A stretch of 18,946 bases of DNA, taken from CAZSCF01 sp964636505 (GTDB taxonomy: Bacteria; Patescibacteriota; Minisyncoccia; Moranbacterales; UBA2206). The stretch is taken from NCBI GenBank assembly GCA_964636505.1, contig CAZWRY010000014.1, positions 1 through 18,946 on the forward strand, read 5' to 3'. The position numbers were made by a program, and so were the translations under genes. The first letter of the stretch is position 1, and every line of letters begins with the position of its first letter. Positions 15,641 through 18,946 of this stretch are shown piece by piece. The notes under the pieces were generated by a model. It was given only the letters and a program-made list of their open reading frames with translations, did no database searches and was not told the origin of the DNA.

Positions 15641-16216
15641 TTAAGTCAGTGACGGCACTCTTACAGAATATTTGTGTAAATTCTGAAGCTGCTTGTCATT
15701 CAGAGTTTTTGATTTTGTGATTGCTTCTTGAACCAGATCCTTGGAGAATTCTAACGAAGTTCCTATTCGGACGCTTACTCCTTTTCCGACTTTCTTTCTG
15801 AGATAATCTTCAATATAGATTTTGTGTTCAGGTGTTAAGCTTGAGTCTGGATTTTTTTCTAAATAGTTCGCTAGCGCTCTGCGAGCTAGATGAGTTGAGC
15901 CCTCGCCTTTGGCAGCAGATTCTATAAAAGAATTTTCTGTTTCTTGGCTTACGGCAACTTTTTCATCTGCGGTTGCATTGGTTTCGGTAGAACTATCTTT
16001 ATCTGCAGAGATGGCGCCTTCTGCCGGAACTTCTTCAGAAATTTGCTTCTGTTCTTCGTTTCCCGCCGGAGCCTCAGTTCTCTTGGAATAAGAATAAATT
16101 CCGCCTGCAATAACGAGAACAATCACAATGCTGATGATAACCCTTAGGTTATCCTGTATCCATTGTTGGATATTACTTTCACCCTCATTTGTTTCTGTTG
16201 GTTGTTGGTCTTCCAT
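15641..16216 (-). CDS. Single-pass membrane protein with conserved C-terminal domain
   Basis: The protein has 191 residues: a short acidic cytoplasmic tail (1-24), a membrane helix (about 25-42, VIISIVIVLVIAGGIYSYSK), a low-complexity Glu/Ala/Thr linker (about 45-95), then a globular region (about 100-185) with GEGSTHLARRALANYLEKN, LTPEHKIYIEDYLRKK and LEFSKDLVQEAITKSKTLN. The pattern 'GEG-THLARRAL-YL' resembles LysM-like modules I associate with CPR proteins, so peptidoglycan or glycan binding outside the membrane is possible. No family is assigned with confidence. The ATG at 16216 is supported by a clear Shine-Dalgarno (AGGTAGGTGA, 4 nt spacing), which is rare in this window, and a leader of about 150 nt from its own promoter. 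Confidence 0.75.
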   Translation of the reverse strand: MEDQQPTETNEGESNIQQWIQDNLRVIISIVIVLVIAGGIYSYSKRTEAPAGNEEQKQISEEVPAEGAISADKDSSTETNATADEKVAVSQETENSFIESAAKGEGSTHLARRALANYLEKNPDSSLTPEHKIYIEDYLRKKVGKGVSVRIGTSLEFSKDLVQEAITKSKTLNDKQLQNLHKYSVRVPSLT

Positions 16217-16447
16217 ATGTTCACCTACCTTTCTAATGTCGCTGTTTCTTTTTTCGCGAAGAAAAACAAGAAACCCGAGCTATTTAATTATAAAAGTGCT
16301 TACGCTGAAGCTTGTGAGATTTCCGTTTTTGCCGAAATGGCAAAGAGTGGAAATTCGACCTCGTCTTATTATTTTAAACCGAACGATTTATGGCGTCAAC
16401 TAGACAAAAACAGGCATTTAGGGCGTAATAAAGGACATCAAAATTAA
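16217..16447 (+). CDS. Possible small protein, divergent and antisense to the neighbouring leader
   Basis: A 76-codon frame starts at ATG 16217, immediately next to the start codon of the opposite gene. Its C-terminal two thirds have a protein-like composition (NYKSAYAEACEISVFAEMAK, YYFKPNDLWRQLDKNRHLGR), and the base composition is richer in G+C than the AT-rich DNA that follows. It lacks a good Shine-Dalgarno and any promoter I can see, and it covers the promoter and leader of the minus-strand gene. It may be a real small gene, a remnant, or a structured leader seen in translation. Confidence 0.25.
   Translation: MFTYLSNVAVSFFAKKNKKPELFNYKSAYAEACEISVFAEMAKSGNSTSSYYFKPNDLWRQLDKNRHLGRNKGHQN
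16371..16399 (-). promoter_or_regulatory. Promoter of the single-pass membrane protein gene
   Basis: On the minus strand TTGACG (16394-16399), a 17-bp spacer and TAAAAT (16371-16376). Initiation is expected near 16364, leaving a leader of about 150 nt that can form a small hairpin TTTGCC-ATTTC-GGCAAA (near 16327-16343). Confidence 0.6.
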
Positions 16448-16508
16448 ACAGAATTATTGTGTAGAAAATAGAAGTAGTAGGTTTTTAATATACTAAGATA
16501 ATTTTTTA

Positions 16509-16626
16509 ATTTCAAATGGTGAATGACAAATGACAAGTCAATGTCAAAATCAAAAGTTATAATTTTTTTGTCATTTTGTCATTTTAATTTGATTTGTCAT
16601 TGGAAATTGGAAATTTGTCATTGAAT
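16509..16626. repeat. Composite palindromic repeat, TTTGTCATT type, copy 2
   Basis: The left half has AATGACAAATGACAAGTC and AATGTCAAAATC. The right half has TTTGTCATTTTGTCATTTT, ATTTGTCATTGGAAATTGG and TTTGTCATTG. AATGACAAAT and its complement ATTTGTCATT sit at matching positions in the two arms. It is not between close coding ends here, but in the long spacer before the histone-like gene. Confidence 0.7.
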
Positions 16627-16703
16627 AATTATTAAAATTTTTTTGATATATATTTTTTTATTAACTTCTCATATTTTTATTTTGCTTTTTTATTTTTCTT
16701 GCC

Positions 16704-16712
16704 TGTGGATAA
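16704..16712 (-). promoter_or_regulatory. Consensus DnaA box
   Basis: TTATCCACA on the minus strand (TGTGGATAA on plus), a perfect match to the DnaA-box consensus. It is the only one I found and lies 12 bp upstream of a strong promoter's -35. Confidence 0.4.
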
Positions 16713-16723
16713 CTTTTTTGCTA

Positions 16724-16751
16724 TTGCAAAAAAAATTATTTGTTATATAAT
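16724..16751 (+). promoter_or_regulatory. Promoter of the histone-like gene
   Basis: TTGCAA (16724-16729), a 16-bp spacer and TATAAT (16746-16751, a perfect -10). Initiation near 16758 gives a leader of about 134 nt. Confidence 0.7.
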
Positions 16752-16834
16752 TTAATTAAAGAAAAATAATTTTAAAAATTTAAAATATTTTTCTTGAAAA
16801 TAAAAAAGGTCGAATGCAAAAAAGTTAAAGAATA

Positions 16835-16854
16835 TCGAAGATAACTATCTTCGA
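16835..16854 (+). promoter_or_regulatory. Perfect palindrome/hairpin in the histone-like gene leader
   Basis: TCGAAGATAACTATCTTCGA is a perfect 20-base inverted repeat able to form an 8-bp stem with a 4-nt loop, 21 bases before the Shine-Dalgarno. It could be an RNA hairpin or a dimeric operator. Confidence 0.55.
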
Positions 16855-16875
16855 AAAATAAAAAACAAAAATAGA

Positions 16876-16886
16876 AAGGAAGGTGA
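16876..16886 (+). promoter_or_regulatory. Strong Shine-Dalgarno deciding the histone-like start
   Basis: AAGGAAGGTGA ends 5 nt before ATG 16892. With the site at the 15641-16216 gene it is one of only two clear Shine-Dalgarno sequences in the window. Confidence 0.75.
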
Positions 16887-16891
16887 CTCAC

Positions 16892-16987
16892 ATGGCAGCC
16901 AAGAAAAAAGCAGCGAAAAAGAAAGTTGTAAAAAAGGCTAAGAAAAAAGTAGCCAAAAAGAAAGTAGCTAAGAAGAAAAAGAAATAG
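16892..16987 (+). CDS. Tiny lysine/alanine-rich histone H1-like protein
   Basis: There are 31 residues from ATG 16892 to TAG 16985-16987: a run of AAKKK/VAKKK-type repeats with about 19 Lys and otherwise only Ala, Val and Met. The composition matches the C-terminal tails of histone H1 and bacterial H1-like proteins (Hc1/Hc2, AlgP), which bind DNA or RNA by charge. No folded domain is possible at this length. That the gene is real is supported by a near-consensus promoter, a strong Shine-Dalgarno, an ATG and a hairpin terminator downstream. Predicted role: nucleoid compaction or binding of ribosomal or other RNA. It stands alone, converging on prmC. Confidence 0.7.
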   Translation: MAAKKKAAKKKVVKKAKKKVAKKKVAKKKKK

Positions 16988-17060
16988 TCTTTCATAGTCT
17001 TTTTTCACTCGTTTTATCTCATCAATGGGTGGTATAAATCGTTTGGATTAGATGGATAAG

Positions 17061-17080
17061 TTTTGATTAGCGAATCAAAA
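17061..17080. repeat. Perfect hairpin TTTTGATT-AGCG-AATCAAAA
   Basis: An 8-bp stem with a 4-nt loop between the histone-like gene and the main terminator. Its role is unclear; it may add to termination or protect the short mRNA's 3' end. Confidence 0.5.
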
Positions 17081-17085
17081 TACTT

Positions 17086-17122
17086 AAAGCAAAAAATCCC
17101 GAGTAATCGGGATTTTTGCTTT
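17086..17122. terminator. Bidirectional terminator between histone-like gene and prmC
   Basis: AAAGCAAAAAATCCCGA and TCGGGATTTTTGCTTT pair over 16 bp with one bulged A and a GTAA loop. A- and T-rich flanks suit termination in both directions; it lies 14 bp beyond the prmC stop. Confidence 0.85.
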
Positions 17123-17136
17123 ATATAAGGCATAAT

Positions 17137-17994
17137 TTAATAAATATCAATTTCGCAAATTCTCCATCTTCCGGCTAAATCTTTGTGAAAAACTGGCTTA
17201 ATTTTCGGAAAATATTTTTTAATAAGTCTATGCAGATTATTTTTTTGTTCCGGGCTGATCTCCATGTAGCATACAACATCTAATATGCAACATCTTTTTT
17301 TTAACAAAACAATTTGCCCAAGGAGTCTTTCGTAATGGTCTAATCCATTTTTTTTGCTATAGAGCGCTGATTTGGGTTCATATTTTTTGATGTCATTTGA
17401 AGCAGATTTGTAAATTTCTCTTGAGAGGTAGGGCAGGTTGGCTAGAATGATGAATGAGGAATGATGAATGAGGGAAATTTTATTTTTTATTATTGGCTCC
17501 AGAAGATTTCCATGCAAGAATTTTATTTTTTTATCGACTTTGTTTTTTTTAGCATTATGCTTTGCAATTTTTAATGCTTCTTTGCTTATATCGATTGCAA
17601 TGTAGTTATTTTTATCTTTTATATTTTTTGCCAAAGATATAATGATGTTTCCGCTGCCGGTTCCAATATCAACTAGATTTTTATCTTTCGGTTTTAATTT
17701 TAAGACTTTTTCTACTAATAATTCTGTTTCAGGGCGGGGGATGAGGGTGCGCCTGTTTACGGCAAAATTAAGCCCAAAAAACTCCTTTTGGCCCAAAATA
17801 TAGGCTATAGGTTCTCCATTTAAGCGCCTTTTTATTAAATTATTGATCTTTGTTCTTTGGCTATTGTTTATTGAAAATTCCGGATGAGCCAAAACAAATT
17901 CCCGCGGTCTCTGAATAACCGCAGAAATGATAAGATCGATGTCTAGGAGATCAATCTTTTTATTGAGTTTTTTTAAGTCAGATATTGTTAACAT
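17137..17994 (-). CDS. prmC: Peptide chain release factor glutamine methyltransferase PrmC (HemK)
   Basis: The protein has 285 residues, the normal length. The N-terminal helical domain includes IQRPREFVLAHPEF and GEPIAYILGQKEFFGL. RRTLIPRPETELLVE precedes the SAM-binding domain: LVDIGTGSGNIIISLA (motif I), YIAIDIS and the NPPY-type motif, here NLPY (in ILANLPYLS). It methylates the Gln of the GGQ motif of RF1, whose gene prfA lies just upstream in the same direction. Two stretches look inserted: IHHSSFII just before NLPY is encoded by a tandem 14-bp repeat, and RCCILDVVCYM just before EISPEQ by a GATGTTG-type repeat. Neither breaks the frame. The ATG at 17994 has no Shine-Dalgarno. A 126-bp palindromic repeat separates it from prfA. 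Confidence 0.93.
   Translation of the reverse strand: MLTISDLKKLNKKIDLLDIDLIISAVIQRPREFVLAHPEFSINNSQRTKINNLIKRRLNGEPIAYILGQKEFFGLNFAVNRRTLIPRPETELLVEKVLKLKPKDKNLVDIGTGSGNIIISLAKNIKDKNNYIAIDISKEALKIAKHNAKKNKVDKKIKFLHGNLLEPIIKNKISLIHHSSFIILANLPYLSREIYKSASNDIKKYEPKSALYSKKNGLDHYERLLGQIVLLKKRCCILDVVCYMEISPEQKNNLHRLIKKYFPKIKPVFHKDLAGRWRICEIDIY
17270..17296 (-). repeat. Short degenerate tandem repeat inside prmC (GATGTTG words)
   Basis: On the minus strand two GATGTTG words, 15 bp apart, lie within GATGTTGCATATTA and GATGTTGTATGCTA. They encode the Cys-rich segment CCILDVVCYM, which does not resemble the normal PrmC sequence at this point. Confidence 0.5.
17445..17472. repeat. Perfect tandem 14-bp repeat inside prmC
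   Basis: GAATGATGAATGAG occurs twice head to tail. On the coding strand it gives IHHSSFII directly before the catalytic NLPY motif. As 14 is not a multiple of 3, losing or gaining one unit would frameshift prmC. Confidence 0.75.
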
Positions 17995-18115
17995 ATGTCA
18001 ATTTCAAATGACAAATGACTAATTTCCAATCAAGTTCAAAATCCAAAACCCAAAAATTTTTGACATTTGGTCATTAGGGTTTGATTTGTCATTAGAAATT
18101 TAAATTTTGTCATTA
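17995..18115. repeat. Composite palindromic repeat, TTTGTCATT type, copy 3
   Basis: It fills the prfA-prmC spacer. The left half has AAATGACAAATGACTAATTT and CAAAATCCAAAACCC. The right half has GACATTTGGTCATTAGGGTT, TTTGTCATTAGAAATTT (18085-18101, identical to 10544-10560) and TTTTGTCATT. It would be transcribed within the prfA-prmC message. Confidence 0.75.
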
Positions 18116-18140
18116 TTAAATTAGGCTCCGCCTAATTTAA
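18116..18140 (-). terminator. Perfect 11-bp hairpin overlapping the prfA stop codon
   Basis: TTAAATTAGGC and GCCTAATTTAA are perfect arms around a 3-nt loop. The hairpin contains the last codons (Leu-Gly-Gly-Ala) and stop of prfA. No T-tract follows on the minus strand, so it may be a processing, stability or partial-termination element rather than a full terminator. Confidence 0.55.
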
Positions 18141-18945
18141 TTCTAGTGTCTTCTTCCTGCAGAGCTTTGATAATTTCATCTAAATTTCCCTCCAAGACGT
18201 CATGAATATTGCTCCAAGACATTTTAATGCGGTGATCGGTTATTCTGTCTTGCGGAAAGTTATAGGTTCTGATTTTTTCACTGCGGTCGCCGGTGCCAAT
18301 CTGGCTTTTCCTTTGGTCGCCAATTTCTTTAGCTCTTTTTTCTTCCTCGGTCTGAAGAAGCCTGGAGCGCAAAACCTTCATAGCCTTGTCTTTGTTTTTG
18401 ATTTGTGATTTTTCATCTTGGCAAGATACAACCAGACCGCTGGGAAGATGGGTTATTCTGACCGCACTGTAAGTCGTGTTGACCGATTGTCCACCGGGGC
18501 CGGAAGAGCAAAAAGTATCAATACGAAGGTCTTTGGCGTCAATTTTGAGATCAATTTCTTCAGCTTCAGGCAAAACAGCCACGGTGGAAGTGGAAGTGTG
18601 AACGCGCCCATTTTTTTCCGTTTCCGGGACTCTTTGCACCCGATGCACGCCGGATTCATATTTCATTTTTTCAAAAACATTTTGTCCGTTTATTTCAAAG
18701 ATAATTTCCTTGAAGCCCCCGATGCCGTTTTGATGGGAATTCAAAACTGAAATTTTCCAGTGATTTTTTTCGGCAAATTTGGAATACATGCGAAAGAGTT
18801 CGGCTGAAAAAAGAGCGGATTCATCTCCGCCGGCTCCGGCGCGAATTTCCACGATTACATTCTTGCTGTCATTGGGATCTCTGGGAATGAGGGCTTTTTT
18901 GAGTTTTTCTTCCAGGGCGGACTTTTTTTCCGAAAGCCGGATATT
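18121..18945 (-). CDS. prfA: Peptide chain release factor 1 (RF1), N-terminus outside window
   Basis: The frame is open to the window edge (NIRLSEKKSALEEKLKKALI then PRDPNDSKNVIVEIRAGAGG), so the first part of the gene is missing; the GTG at 18850-18852 is internal. Visible features are GAGGDESALFSAELFRMY, the stop-codon-reading loop region RVPETEKNGRVHTS with PET in place of the usual PxT tripeptide (PAT in E. coli RF1), the catalytic GGQ in SSGPGGQSVNTTYSAVRITH, and the C-terminal DRITDHRIKMSW with DVLEGNLDEIIKAL. RF1 recognises UAA/UAG and triggers peptide release on the ribosome; its GGQ is the substrate of PrmC encoded next. Between the two genes are a hairpin at the prfA stop and a palindromic repeat. 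Confidence 0.95.
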   Translation of the reverse strand, partial: NIRLSEKKSALEEKLKKALIPRDPNDSKNVIVEIRAGAGGDESALFSAELFRMYSKFAEKNHWKISVLNSHQNGIGGFKEIIFEINGQNVFEKMKYESGVHRVQRVPETEKNGRVHTSTSTVAVLPEAEEIDLKIDAKDLRIDTFCSSGPGGQSVNTTYSAVRITHLPSGLVVSCQDEKSQIKNKDKAMKVLRSRLLQTEEEKRAKEIGDQRKSQIGTGDRSEKIRTYNFPQDRITDHRIKMSWSNIHDVLEGNLDEIIKALQEEDTRIKLGGA

Positions 18946-18946
18946 T

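Noticed and set aside
16217..16440. tmRNA, 6S or other known structured RNA
   Set aside because: No recognisable conserved cores, T-arm (GTTCGAA) or tag frame were found.
16500..16890. Replication origin
   Set aside because: AT-rich with one DnaA box only; no box cluster and no dnaA or dnaN nearby.
10449..18115. CRISPR array
   Set aside because: Repeats are inverted, of variable length, dispersed between genes and lack regular unique spacers; no cas genes.
1..18946. UGA recoded as glycine, as in some CPR lineages
   Set aside because: TGA ends the four-helix-bundle gene at the expected position and no recognised protein needs in-frame UGA.

Overview
The window looks like a piece of a Candidatus Patescibacteria (CPR, Parcubacteria-like) genome, probably from a metagenome-assembled scaffold. 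This is inferred from gene content and style. The DNA is AT-rich and genes are compact. Few genes have Shine-Dalgarno sites. Several proteins have architectures I associate with CPR: a giant 'GIGTT' surface protein, an O-antigen-ligase/TPR protein, a PP2C-like membrane propeller, a winged-helix/nucleotidyltransferase-like regulator and a WecA-DUF192 fusion. Two runs of exactly 10 N (8225-8234 and 10700-10709) are scaffold gaps, and each falls inside a gene. UGA is used as a stop (at 6287-6289) and is not seen inside recognised genes, so the standard code applies. No rRNA, tRNA, CRISPR array or transposase was found.

Layout. 2-2944 (+): 3' part of a huge extracellular repeat/coiled-coil protein. 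3211-5748 (+): polytopic O-antigen ligase-like protein with TPRs. 5894-6202 (+): rplU with its own promoter and terminator. 6236-6695: a four-helix-bundle (23S-IVS type) gene enclosed by a perfect 26-bp inverted repeat. 6713-9615 (-): DedA-family protein, then a PP2C-like/propeller membrane protein broken by a gap. 9849-10448 (+): regulator with a degenerate nucleotidyltransferase domain. 10585-11656 (+): rmuC, broken by a gap. 11801-15509 (+): envelope polysaccharide group of a small membrane protein, a family 2 glycosyltransferase, and a WecA/MraY-like transferase fused to DUF192. 15641-16216 (-): single-pass membrane protein with a conserved C-terminal domain. 16892-16987 (+): 31-residue lysine/alanine histone-like protein. 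17137-18945 (-): prfA-prmC translation-termination operon, with prfA running off the window.

How the genes fit together. Most are envelope genes: lipid-linked sugar initiation (WecA-like), glycosyl transfer (GT2), ligation or polymerisation (Wzy_C/TPR) and a surface-exposed giant protein. The rest is housekeeping: L21, RF1 and its methyltransferase PrmC, RmuC, and a nucleoid-type basic peptide.

The most unusual layer lies between genes. At least five intergenic spaces are almost completely filled by imperfect palindromes made of short recurring words (for example TTGTCATT, GAAATTG, TCTAAAG). They start at or just after stop codons and run up to the next start. One such arm pair encloses the four-helix-bundle gene, like a free-standing 23S intervening sequence. 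Two further low-complexity repeats occur inside the prmC coding sequence. I regard this repeat system, and its link to the four-helix-bundle gene, as the best candidate for something undescribed.
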